Source: Roridomyces roridus
Lineage: Eukaryota > Basidiomycota > Agaricomycetes > Agaricales > Mycenaceae
Direction of reading: 5' to 3'
DNA length: 26,408 nucleotides
Assembly (NCBI GenBank): GCA_029378245.1
Contig: JARKIF010000349.1
Coordinates: 1 to 26,408, forward strand
Below the pieces are notes generated by a model. It was not told the origin of the DNA. It did not search any database and saw only the letters and a list, made by a program, of their open reading frames with translations. The position numbers and the translations under genes were made by a program. Positions 1 to 10,030 of the stretch are shown piece after piece (within the stretch, counting starts at the first letter, position 1; every line of letters begins with the position of its first letter).

Positions 1-641
1 CCGTTTTCTCGATTTCCAATCCCTCCAAGTTCCGACAAACCGGTAAACTACTCGCAAGGCCAACGACGTCCCAGCTGGTTTCAAATCTCCACCCTTCCCC
101 CGGAACCTGATGAATTCGACGAGCAGACCATTGCAGAAAGCATTGGGCTCATTGAAGGTGCATTAATTCACTCCAGAATGTAGTTGCATCTCACACACTC
201 ACGGGCAGGTCTCATCTTGGCTCAAATCCATCGTGGTATCGACGTCCGTCGAATTTTCTTGGTCGGTTTCTCCCAAGGAGCTGCTCTCTCTCTCATGGTC
301 GCCCTGTCGACGCTCCACGACCTTGGCGGCGTCGTGAGCCTTTCGGGATGGATTCCTCCTCGTGCGCGCGATGTAATTACACTTCCCCTCGCCGTGACCT
401 CTCCCACTCATTTTCGACCCAGCAAACCATCGCTTCCCCCAATGTGCCAATTCTGTGGTGCCATGGAACGGCGGACCAAGAGATACCTCTCGAGATGGGG
501 GAAGAAGCGGTTACTTCCTCTGCAAGCATGTTACTTCACACGCAATCTATGTCTTTCAAGACATACCCGGTATGGTGCACACGATCAATGATGAGAGAAG
601 TAGAGGATGTATTGGCGTGGCTAGTTGAGAGAACTGCTTGA
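1..641 (+). CDS. Acyl-protein thioesterase / carboxylesterase-like hydrolase, 5' partial, frameshifted 3' end
   Basis: This is the 3' part of an alpha/beta hydrolase of the acyl-protein thioesterase (APT1, phospholipase/carboxylesterase) family, cytosolic enzymes that remove palmitate from proteins. Exon 1 enters from the left edge and contains a PSWF-like segment typical of the family. Predicted introns are 158-208 and 373-422, and both give in-phase joins. The nucleophile elbow GFSQG lies in exon 2, the acid motif GTAD in exon 3, and the catalytic histidine motif GMVH at 569-580. The last exon (from 423) does not stay in one frame. GMVHTINDE reads in a different frame from the FKTYP before it and the EVEDVLAWL tail after it, so at least two compensating one-base indels are needed near 569 and 596. 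A further pair near 515-545 would restore a more typical helix. Family assignment is firm. Whether the gene is intact depends on sequence accuracy. Confidence 0.8.
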
Positions 642-931
642 TACCTAGGAATTTTGAAAATCCTTGACCAAGATCACCATCAATTGCCCCTGTGTTGCCG
701 CTTAACCGGCCCGCATTCGTGTCAGCCACCCACCACCTTGCTTTCTTTCACTCCACCACTTGCTCTTTCTCTCTTTCTTCCTCGCTATTGTTTTCCTTTG
801 TCCTCTTTGCTTTCTTAATAGGTAGTCTCCCCGATACAGAGGTAAGTGCCAGTCTCTTAAGTCCTGCTGGTCGCTGACGACCATGTCTAGCCTGGCGTCT
901 TGTCCAATACCTCGCGGCTTCGGCCATCTAC
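642..931. other. Intergenic stretch without a supported gene
   Basis: This is the 3' flank of the thioesterase gene. It contains a pyrimidine-rich run (about 735-815) that looks like an intron or promoter tract, but no reading frame here shows family similarity or a convincing splice structure. I see nothing else I can support. Confidence 0.5.
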
Positions 932-1410
932 GGTGACGCATTCGGCAAACGGCTCCTCGTCTCGGACACCCGCGCGATTTACTTCTTCTTTCTTCGGTGA
1001 TGATGATGAACACGGCTGGCCTGACGGTGACGAACTCGGCAAATGGCAAGTCGTTTAGGACACCCGCGCACTCCACCCTATATATCCGTGGCTTCATGCC
1101 CACGGCTTAACTCATTCGGCAAACGACTCCTCGTCACGGACACCCGCGCGATCCACTCTTTATTTTCTTCGGTGATGACGATGGACACGGCTGGCCCGAC
1201 GGTGACGAACTCGGCAAATGGCAACTCGTATAGGACCCCAGCTCTCTCTATTCACGGCTTCGTGTCCTCGGTGACGCCCCAGGCAAACGGCTCCTCGCAT
1301 CGGACACCCGTCAACTTCTCATTCATGGCTTCGTCCCCCCGGTGACGCAACGGCCTTCGGCCCCTCGTATAGGACACCCGCCTACCCGCCCTTATTCAAA
1401 TCCGTCCAGG
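932..1410. repeat. Degenerate minisatellite array 1 (about six units of 69-98 bp)
   Basis: Six copies of a conserved core, roughly GGTGACG-A-TCGGCAAA followed by a CTCGT...GGACACCCG block, begin near 932, 1026, 1103, 1201, 1270 and 1341. Longer units also share a TTCTTCGGTGATGA segment followed by ACACGGCTGGCC. Unit spacing alternates between long (94, 98) and short (77, 69, 71), so the array may be built from a higher-order dimer. Short open frames crossing it vary between units and are best read as by-products of the repeat. Confidence 0.75.
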
Positions 1411-1428
1411 TCCACCCCGCTACGTCCG

Positions 1429-1745
1429 TCCTCAATCGCGGTTGTCCACCGTCGACGTTCACGACTCTTTCTGTTCACCCCATCGCGTCTGCTCTCAACC
1501 GCGGCTCATACCGTCGAACATTCGTGATACCACCACCGTTCATCCCGTGCGTGCGCTCTCAACCGCGGCTGTTCCCCGTCAGCGTTCGCAACACCCCGTC
1601 GCGTCCGTCTCAACCACGGCTACCCCACCATCGACGGTCATGACCCCCGTTCTCGCGTACACTGTCAACCACGGCTGTCCTCGTCGGCGGTCATAACACC
1701 CCGCCCAGCCTGCCCATCCTCAATTGCGGCTGAGTCTGCCGGCGA
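1429..1745. repeat. Degenerate minisatellite array 2 (about six units of 51-64 bp)
   Basis: The core TCAACCGCGGCT, followed by a CCGTCGACGGTCA-like block and a CACCCCGTCGCGT-like block, recurs at about 1432, 1495, 1559, 1610, 1665 and 1720. It starts only some 20 bp after array 1 but has a different consensus, so it is a separate tandem repeat. No coding function is evident. Confidence 0.75.
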
Positions 1746-2083
1746 CGCGCGTGGCTCAGTCCTTGATTGTTACCGCTTGTTCCGGAATTTCATTTCTTGG
1801 GTGCGTTGTTCGTCTAGTACGGACAGCGGTGGTACGTCTATGGTATATATACTGCGTATATCGTGAATATAAAATGGCTTCAGAAAATTCATCTGTCCGC
1901 CATGAAAAATTTAAATGATAAATCGTTCGTGTGGGCATCAATTGGAGGCGTCGGTAACGTACTTTGAACTCGTGCTCCCAACTGCTTCTTTGTTATCGCC
2001 TTATCACCAATTCTATAAGACTACTATGAGTGCAGATGTGGGAGTCTCTCTTGCCTTTCCCTCTGTCAACAAGGAGTGCAATA

Positions 2084-4031
2084 ATGGCGGACGCTCAATA
2101 CAAGGTCCACTGGTTTCGCAGCACCATCTTTCAGATTCTCGTCGTCGGCGGCGTCTTTTTCTGTGTCAGTCGTCACGTTTTACAGCCTCTGTGGGCTGAA
2201 CTGGGACTAGGCGCCGGGAATGTACAATGCCCTCAGCTCTCTTGGTGCTGGAGGTCTTGCAACACCGTGGTACGCCAATGCTACCGCGGCTGCCGGCTAT
2301 GGTTTGTTCAGATAATTCAATCCGAAAGCTCCATACTTATGGGTTAAGTTTTCATGGCCGTTCTCTGCGTAACTGGTGGTATAATCGTGAGCAGGATCGG
2401 TGTGAACGCGGCTTTGCTTGTAAGTGTATGCTACGCAGGCAAGAGGACTGTATTCACAAATGCATAGATCTCGAGCACGGGCGATATCATCTACGCGGGA
2501 AGCCTGTACCTGAATTCGAAAAACGGCACGCAGTGGTTCCTAATGCTAGGTTCGTGATTCCGCAGTCGATGGGTACACTCTCTGATTTTATACAGGTTCT
2601 ATAATATCTGGCTGCACGGATGGTGAGCTTCGCCAGAATACAACTGCACCTCGAGCCTCATGCCACTGGGCCAGGTCTCATGTACTCGGTTGAAGTGCGC
2701 TCTTTGTTACTTTAACACGAATGGTCAGTCGCTCCATTTCTTCGCGTGGTTTGGCTTGACGCCATTGGACAGGACTTATGGATGCCTCCTAGGGACCCAT
2801 CATTACTTGTAGGTTTTCCGCTGCGTGTGATTTTACGAGCACTCATTTTTCTTTCAAGCGTATCCCGAGCCAGACCGCCGTGGGCGCATGCTTGGTCTGT
2901 GGGTCTTCATGCGGAATGCTGCTCCTGTCATTGGTTTGGTTATTTCTCTCCCACCATCCAGCACACTGAACATCAGCAGGCGGGGCCATCATCTTCGGGC
3001 TGAACCACAGCACTGATTCCAGCGGAGGCGTATCGCTCAAAACGTACTTGGTGATTATTGGGATCATGTGTGCGGGCCCATTCATCGCTTTGCTACTTTC
3101 ACACCCCGAGAAAGTCCAGCGCAAGGATGGCGTCAAGATTGTCTTCCGTAAAACAGGCTGGACTCAGACCTTGACGGAATGGTGGAATATTGTCAGCTCA
3201 CGTGATGTGATTTTTTTGTTTCCGCGGTCCTCTCGTGGTCTCAAAACGATGTTAGATCCTCCTCCTCTGCCCGTTGTTCTTCACCAGCTGGTTCTACGGT
3301 AGCTACGTGGGAACGCTGCAAACTCAGTACATGAATGTCCGCACTCGGTCCCTTTGCGCGCTGGTCATTCCCTTCGGAGACATAGCTGGCGGGTTCATGA
3401 TAGGCTATTTCTTGGACATGAAACGCCTTACGATCAAGCAGCGCGCACGATGGAGTTTTGTGTGCCTTATGGTTTTGAACCTGGCGCTGTGGGTCTGGGC
3501 TGCTGTCTTGACCAAGCAGCTCGAGGACCAGCAGCCTGTAATCGACTGGACATCGGGCCACCTTTTCGGCAGTAGTTTCGCTCTGTTCATTCTCTTTGAC
3601 CTTGCGACGATGGCTACACAAACGAGTTTATACTGGATCATCAGCCAGAGTGCGTCCTGTCCCCGTCTACATTGCGTGGTCTCATCTCACGACTAGTGTC
3701 TGACGACTTTATTGCCCTCTCTTATATGACTGGCACGCTCCGGGGCGTCGAGTGCGCTGGGCAAGCTGTCGCGTACGGAATCAAGTCGAGTAACACCACG
3801 GATTGGCTCTCCATAGGGCTGAACGTCGGACTCAGTGCGTGATGTTCAATCTTATTCCTCAGGTGCATCCTCATCTCTCTGTCAACAGTTGTCCTTTCGC
3901 TACCATTTGCATGGCTGGTCATTCGGAAAATTGGTGTTGTGGAGTTTGAGAAAATATCATACGCGATACAAGGCGGTGCAGAGGCAGACGAGAAGAGTGT
4001 AGAGTCTGACCAGAAGGAAGTTGTCGCGTAA
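2084..4031 (+). CDS. UNC-93-like major facilitator superfamily membrane transporter
   Basis: This is a predicted 454-residue multi-span membrane protein of the fungal UNC-93-like (DUF895) group, whose substrates are generally unknown. Twelve exons join in phase without a stop: 2084-2164, 2211-2301, 2349-2419, 2468-2549, 2596-2622, 2675-2694, 2793-2808, 2859-2933, 2980-3206, 3256-3649, 3697-3834, 3889-4031. Recognisable parts are the first helix followed by FCAPGMYNALSSLGAGG, YPEPDRRGRMLGLWVFMRN with a following GGAIIFGLN, the SHPEKVQRKDG loop, and FFTSWFYGSYVG in the second half. The tail after the last helix is hydrophilic. I chose ATG 2084 because its product begins directly before the conserved KVHWFRST segment. 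An in-frame upstream start near 2030 would add about 18 residues. Length is normal for the group. Three consecutive exons of 27, 20 and 16 nt are unusual and need transcript support. Confidence 0.85.
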
Positions 4032-4186
4032 ATGATGCCAAGCCTTTTGTTCCCGTGACCGTGAACCGCTTTCCCTGGACCACTTCCTTCGAACGTCGGA
4101 ACCTGCTTCCTCGACCAATCCTCGAATATGACTGCCACCGAGACGTCTTAAAACCGCTCGAATCACGATGAGCCCACAGTTTCCCC

Positions 4187-6119
4187 ATGCCTCTCGCCCT
4201 ACTCTTGGCTTCAGTCCTACTCGTCTCTGCCTGTTTTGGACGTGCAACACCTGAATTAGTCAAGACGACCTCTGGCTTGTTGAGAGGCCAGGTCGAGGCT
4301 AACGGAGGTGCGTGTCGGATTGCTCCGCAACTGGACAATGTTCAACGTGGGATATAGTGCTGAGCTTCAAAGGCATTGTGAATCCGCAACCCTCAAGTTG
4401 ACTGGCCCAGAAATTGACCGAGATGCCAGCGTTTTGCGCATCCTGCGACCGGCGATCGACGCTGGGAGCCACCCGCCCCGTTCGTCTCGACTGTTTCTCA
4501 AAATGCGACCCACTTTGGCCCGGCCTGCGTGCAGCAATTCAATGGGATAACAGGCGCCCTTGATGAGCGTGTTTTCAATAACCCGTCCAACCCGCCTGTT
4601 GAGGACGAGGATTGCCTCTTTCTGTAAGAAATAATGCCAGTCCTGCCGCATTGCTTGACAAATGGTTAGGAATGTGTGGAAGCCTGCAACCGACGTCGCC
4701 AACCTTCCCGTCTTGGTTTGGATCTACGGCGGTGGTTTGGCCTTTGGGACTGCCTCGGTTCCGGAATATGACGGGCTCTCAATCTCGGCCAACGAAAAAC
4801 TCATCATGGTGTCTTTCAACTATCGAACCAACGTCTTTGGCTTCCCAGGGGCCCCAGACCTGCCTCTCACGGGGAATAATCTTGGTTTTCTCGATCAAGG
4901 TATGGCAGACTCCATCTAATATCATCGTCTTATCTCCCGCTACAGAGCTGGCCTTCAAATGGGTCCAGGAAAACATCGCCCAGTTTGGCGGTGATCCCCA
5001 GAAAGTTACCATAATGGGACAGTCAGCGGGGTCCCAATCGACGAGTGCGGCCATTTCGAGACACTCTGCCGACGATGCGCCGTTTCGGGCGGCTATAATG
5101 TTGTCTGGCGCCGACGTTTCAACATCACCCATTCCGTCCTTTGCAGCATTCGACAGTTTTGCGGCAGCGGTGGGCTGTACTCAGGTTCCTGGTGCTACGA
5201 GGTTGGGTTGTCTTAGAAGGGTCCCTTCTGGCGTCATTCGTACATTTACGAATCAACTGGCGGCCCCTAACTTTCTGCCTTTAATCGACAAGTAAGTCTG
5301 CCACTTTCTTTGACGTCTCTTTCTTTTAATTTCGCTTTATAGTGTCACTTTGTTCTCAGATCCTCTGCAACGTATTCGAACGGGCAAGACTGCACGAGTC
5401 CCGTTCATCCTAGGCAACACTCAAGATGACGGCACGATCGTCTCGGTCAATCTCCCGGACAATCTCACCGCTGCGCTCGACGAATTCGTGAGCCCGTTCG
5501 CGAGGACTACTGTCACTGCCGATCAGGTCCGACCACTCTACCCTGGGTTGAACGATACCGCCATCATCGCTGCAACTCTCAGGGACATCTTATTCCTTTG
5601 TCCCGCTTCGCTCTGGACAGCTGCTGCCGTAGATGCAGGAATTGCGGACGTGCATCGTTACGCCTATGGACCCGTCTTTGCAGACCTTCAACTTTTTCCC
5701 GGTGCTGGAGCATGGCATTCATCTGAGCGTGCGCCTCTCTGTAGTCTTCCCCTCTTTCAGGCTGAAATAAAACTACAGTTCCCGAGATATTTGGCACGTT
5801 CAATCGAAGCACAGCTACCGCATCCGAAGTAACTCTTTCCGGAACGATGCAGAACATCGTGGGCAACTTTGTGAGAAATCCGACTGTGTCTCCAGCTCTC
5901 AATTGGCCCAAGTACATTCCGGGCAGTGCCACGAAGACATTGGCAAAATTGGCTTATAACGGGAACGTATTGGTGGACGATGTCCTACAGGCGGTGCAGA
6001 GCGACTCGTTGGTAAGTCGAAGGCCGTCGGCCGCTGTGTCGGAACGAATAAGCTGATGGACCACTCAGGACACACCATGTGCAGCCTTTTGGAATCAGTT
6101 TTTGGATGTCCGGTTTTAA
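4187..6119 (+). CDS. Secreted type-B carboxylesterase / lipase
   Basis: This is a predicted 526-residue alpha/beta hydrolase of the type-B carboxylesterase/lipase family (cholinesterase fold), likely secreted and acting on ester bonds. The N-terminus (MPLALLLASVLLVSA) is a clear signal peptide, followed by the family's entry segment SGLLRGQV. Exons 4187-4307, 4358-4377, 4430-4623, 4670-4899, 4946-5291, 5343-5728, 5779-6011 and 6069-6119 join in phase. Conserved motifs are EDEDCLFLNVWKP, the oxyanion-hole YGGGLAFG, FNYR, the nucleophile motif GQSAG (serine near residue 215; many relatives have GESAG), and GAWHSSELPEIFGT with the catalytic histidine near residue 429. The catalytic acid was not assigned. 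Length matches fungal relatives. The substrate cannot be told from sequence. It lies 155 bp downstream of the UNC-93-like gene on the same strand. Confidence 0.92.
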
Positions 6120-6576
6120 GTAGTGGTACAACACCATTTGAGAGCCTAACATCGACGAGACCCTCTGTTATGCACCTTGCCTGAGGCGATCGGAAGTGGA
6201 GTTTGATCCGAAACCCCTAAATGTTGAACATCCGACCTTCTCCTCAACACTATGAGTTCACCATACGACGTGCTGAACGCATACTTTCGCCCACCCTGTG
6301 GTGAAGCTCGGAATATCCATGTTCGTTTGCGTAAACATCTTTGGCCTGCTGCACCAGTGGCGCAACCTTTACACTGTATCCCAAATAATCTGCGTCGTCA
6401 TATCAAGGTTTTCGAACCGGCGCCTCTCCCCGAGTCCCCCGTCGAGTCTTTGTTCAACGACAATACGCCCAATGTGGAAGACGACCGCGGTATCATGTAT
6501 ATCCCCACACCGGAGAACTCGATGTTCCGCGTGTGGGCAATGCAAGGTCGAACTTCACCCGACGACTTGTTGGTAC

Positions 6577-8107
6577 CACTGTGAAAAACGGAACACGCGA
6601 ATTTCACACTGACCCACAGTGAACTTCACATTTCACTGAATTTTTGGGTGAACCAAAAATTTCACGGCAAGGGGTGAAATTTTGTGTTCACCCCATTCTC
6701 AGGTGAAATCTCGATTCACTATACCTTTCTAGTGAATTTCACCGAAGATCATTTAATGTTGGCAGTACTTATGTCTACAGTAATTGAATCTGCTACTAGA
6801 GATTGTCGGAGTCGCCACCAACAATTGGGGAGCAGTCCTCGTCGCCAGGCGAGCAAGTTGGCGAGGACGGCCACCGGCAAGTGGTGTGTGGAGTAGAATG
6901 AAGTCATTTGATCAGATGTCACATGTGACAGACTACTCCACTCTTTGCCTTTAACACTCATCTCCGCGACGATGCCCGTCTCCACTCTCACCCCCACATC
7001 CCCCGTCTCAACAAGGAAAACACAAACCCACCTCGCCCTTCCACCAGTAGGCACCGCAAAGTGTCTGCTCGTGCTCAACACACTCTCGATGACAAGCGGC
7101 CGCAGCGCAAGCACTCCTCAAGCCAAGCTTAAGAAGGCCCTCAAACAACGCCACAATGAAGACGCCCTCACCGTTGAGCTTCAGGGGTACATGAATCAAG
7201 GAACGGAACTCCGCGGTGCGTGGTTCTTTCGCTCTCCTCTGTTGCATCTGAGCATCTCTGACTCAAGTTATCCACAGCTGCCCTCGCCCGCACTCGGGGC
7301 GAACACAACGACGTAGAGGCTCCCCCCTCTTGACCAGCTCGGCCCAAAGGCCCCGCTGTCGGCTCCATTCCCAAACCCAGCAATACGTCACCGTATCCGC
7401 TGCAAACTCAATCTTTCCAGCGACGAGAATGACGAGAAACGGAATGACTTCCTCGTGCGTGTCCACCCGCTTACTATTTCTGTATCTCACCGCTCGATCC
7501 AAGGCCGAGGAACCCTGCCGACGACGAGGAGGCTCCGAGGGTGAGGGCCTCTGACTCCCGGTATGTCTCCTCATTCCTCCCTCGCACGACTCTGACCATA
7601 AGTCGGTGCATCCCCAATTCGTCGCCCACAACCCCGCACGCCCTGCCAGTCTTCTTCACGTGCGTACCTTCGATGTATCAAATATCTCCTTGATTGACCG
7701 TACCTAGCCCGTGAACAGTCATTGCCTGAATTAAGGCCGGATCCCGACTCTGAGGAGGAGGATGCTTGAGTTAAGGATGACCAGCCCATGTTGTAGACAA
7801 TCTTTGTATCATTTCACCCTAATTACAAGTAACATTCACCACATTCCTTGAGTGAAATCGAAGCCTTTTCTAAGTGATCTTCCCCTGAATCCCGAGTGTT
7901 AATCCAGTTGAAATCGAGCGAAATTCACCGAGAGTTGGGGTGAACAGGTATAGTGAAAAACTCAGTTTTGTACGTGAACATTTGCAACCGATTTCCCCCG
8001 TGAAATTCACCTTTTTTTCGCGAATTTCACTGCGTTACCGGGCGAATTTCTCGTCATTTCTAGGTGAAAAATCCCCGCGAAATTCACTCCTTCCGTGGTC
8101 CTCAGTG
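6577..8107. mobile_element. Non-autonomous CACTA/EnSpm-like DNA element, copy 1
   Basis: The element begins CACTGTGAAAAACGG and ends ...GGTCCTCAGTG, with TAC on both sides (6574-6576 and 8108-8110). CACTG/CAGTG termini, a 3-bp target duplication and many short subterminal repeats in both orientations (GTGAA, TTCAC, GTGAAATT) are hallmarks of the CACTA (En/Spm, CMC) superfamily. The outer 170 bp are about 90% alike to copy 2 by eye, and the interior is also related (for instance the GTTGGCGAGGACGGC block and a KENT-type coding-like stretch near 7015). No transposase is recognisable and the interior frames are broken, so this is a non-autonomous or decayed copy. Confidence 0.7.
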
Positions 8108-8111
8108 TACG
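8108..8111. repeat. TACG between the tandem elements (target-site duplication)
   Basis: TACG separates the two elements and is repeated right of copy 2 (9434-9437). The left flank of copy 1 has TAC (6574-6576). The original site is therefore likely ...TTGG-TACG-GCAAG. Confidence 0.6.
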
Positions 8112-9433
8112 CACTGTGAAAAACGGAGCACGCGAATTTCACACTGACTCGCAGTGAACTTCGCATTTCACTCTTTTTTTGGGTGAACCCAAAATTTCAC
8201 GGCATGGGGTGAAATTTTCTGTTCGCCCCGTTCTCAGGTGAAATGAAAATCCACCATACCTTCTGAGTGAAATTCACCAAATATTTAAAGTTGGCCAGTA
8301 TATGTATGTTAATTGAGTCTACTACTACAAATCAATTGCTGTGTGTAGTGGGGCGGCGTCAGAGAGCAAGCTACCTAGACGAGGAGGTTGGCGAGGACGG
8401 CGAGGACGGCAAGTGGTGGTGTGGAACCAATGTGGAGCAGAATGACTTCATTATGATCCACGTCACACCAGTCACATCGCTCCACCTCTTTGCACTTCAC
8501 GCCCATCTCCGCGACAATGCCTTCTCCATTCTCTCCCCCATGACCCGTCCTGACAAGGAAAACACACACCCCACCCTCCCAGTGGCAGGCACCGCAAGGT
8601 GTCTGCTCGCTCCCAGTATACGCAAGATGCGAAGGCCACGGTGACGCAACCTCTTTTGCAGAAGAAACGGCAGAAGGCCCTCAAGCAGCTTCAAACGAGG
8701 ACTCTCTGGAGTCTGACCGTCGATTGCCCGGGGGACACGGAGCTGGTTCAGGAACTCCGTGGTGAGTGCTTCTATTCTTTTTCAGACCTCACATTCATGT
8801 GACGTATCCACAGCTGCTCTCGCTGCTGCCCGCCGATCCAACTCCGGCACCGACAGCCATGACAACGACGAAGAGGATAGCAACCAAACCGTGTTCCGTG
8901 GGTGTGGCCTCTAGCTCCTCGTACGTCTACTCACCCTTTCTTTCTCCCGTAATCTCACTGTTGGTCAGTGCACTCTCCCAGCCAGTCACCTTCGCATTTC
9001 CTCCATGTACGTCCTTCCGACCCTTGATGACACATTGATTAACTGTGGTTAAGTTCTCGATCGCCAAGGCTCGTTGCCCGAATTGACCCCCGATGGTTCC
9101 GAGGCGGGGGTAGCGCTGCGTGACCCGGCACCAGTAGCTTTCTTGTACATTCACTTCAATTTAAACAATTTTCACTGTACTTTTGGAGTGAAATTTTAAG
9201 TAGTTTGTGCGAGATTTTCCCTTGTAATCCAGGTGATAGTCCAGTTCAAATCAAGCGAAATTCACCGAAACATCGGGTGAACGAGTGCAGTGAAAACACG
9301 TGTTTTGTTAGTGAAAGATTTCAACATGAAATTCGCCTTTTTGCGGTGAATTTCACTCAGTTCAAGCGCGAAATTCTCGTCCATTTGGGGTGAAAAAACC
9401 CAGTGAATTTCACTACCTCCGGGGTCCACAGTG
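8112..9433. mobile_element. Non-autonomous CACTA/EnSpm-like DNA element, copy 2
   Basis: This is a second element in the same orientation, starting CACTGTGAAAAACGG and ending GGTCCACAGTG. Its last seven bases are the exact inverse of the first seven. The right 280 bp are packed with GTGAA/TTCAC motifs, including near-palindromes such as GTGAATTTCACT. The interior resembles copy 1, with additional differences and length changes. A region near 8640-8760 contains a lysine-rich coding-like stretch, but no complete transposase or other recognised domain is present. TACG lies on both sides. Confidence 0.7.
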
Positions 9434-9988
9434 TACGGCAAGAATACCTTGCCTTCTTGGCGGATGTCGAGGCAACTCGCGAACCTGACGGCTCGCACTA
9501 CAATTATGTTGGCTGGTGACTACAACGATTTTGTTCTGGAGGCGGGCATAGAAGACCGGAAAGCAATGCGTCCTCTCTACCTCCGTCCGTTTTCCAGCAC
9601 CTTTGCTGCCAATGCCATCAACTCGATCCTCATCACGTCCGATGTTGTCTACCTTGTGCAATGCACTTTGGGTTCACATGTGGCTGTCAAGAAACTCCTC
9701 TTTATCCTGCAGCGCCTGGTCAAGCTCGGCCTTACTATGGGTTTGCTCCCCGTATCGTATTTGGTCGTTGGTAGTCAAGGCAGCCGGGTCAGAAACGTTG
9801 TGAGAGCTGTGCAGGCAAAGTTGGCCGATTTGGTGCCCCAGGTAAACGCTGCTGTGCAGCGACCGTATCCAAAAAAGCGGTGTCCAGAGCTGGCTGGGAT
9901 GCCAAAGCGAGTTGTCGAGCGAATCCAACTTATATCACCCCAAGGTGTTGTTTTTGATCCTGTCCAAAACACGCCGAGACGGATGTGA
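9431..9988 (+). CDS. Unidentified open frame right of the transposons
   Basis: An open frame continues to a stop at 9988. The part after about 9517 is compositionally protein-like, with a hydrophobic segment LTMGLLPVSYLVV and a basic tail. Its frame differs from that of the restored interrupted gene, and I found no splice pair joining the two. It may be a later exon of that gene, a remnant or chance. No domain is recognised. It ends 43 bp before the end of the P450 gene on the other strand. Confidence 0.25.
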   Translation: MYGKNTLPSWRMSRQLANLTARTTIMLAGDYNDFVLEAGIEDRKAMRPLYLRPFSSTFAANAINSILITSDVVYLVQCTLGSHVAVKKLLFILQRLVKLGLTMGLLPVSYLVVGSQGSRVRNVVRAVQAKLADLVPQVNAAVQRPYPKKRCPELAGMPKRVVERIQLISPQGVVFDPVQNTPRRM

Positions 9989-10030
9989 ACCTTCTTTGCA
10001 TTATATGGAATTCAAGAACTCTTGTATGAT

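Larger units (their letters stand above)
6252..9519 (+). pseudogene. Unidentified gene interrupted by two tandem DNA transposons
   Basis: The left part (6252-6576) is an open frame starting MSSPYDVLNAYF after a pyrimidine-rich leader. It may contain a 57-bp intron of 3n length at about 6302-6358. It is cut at TAC 6574-6576 by the elements at 6577-9433, whose terminal bases supply an in-frame stop (CCA CTG TGA). The right part resumes after TAC 9434-9436. If the elements and one TAC copy are removed, the frame runs from ...SPDDLLV straight into RQEYLAFLADVEATREP and on to a TGA at 9517-9519, which could instead be a splice donor (GTGACT). I do not recognise the protein family. The continuity of the frame is what is seen; that it was a functional host gene is inference. 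Confidence 0.5.

Noticed and set aside
1043..1696. Overlapping plus-strand open frames of 60-100 codons across the repeat arrays
   Set aside because: They follow the minisatellite units, differ from unit to unit and show no domain or splice logic.
3835..3862. A 28-bp intron in the last part of the UNC-93-like gene
   Set aside because: Too short for an intron and out of phase; extending to the AG at 3888 gives a 54-bp intron and an open frame.
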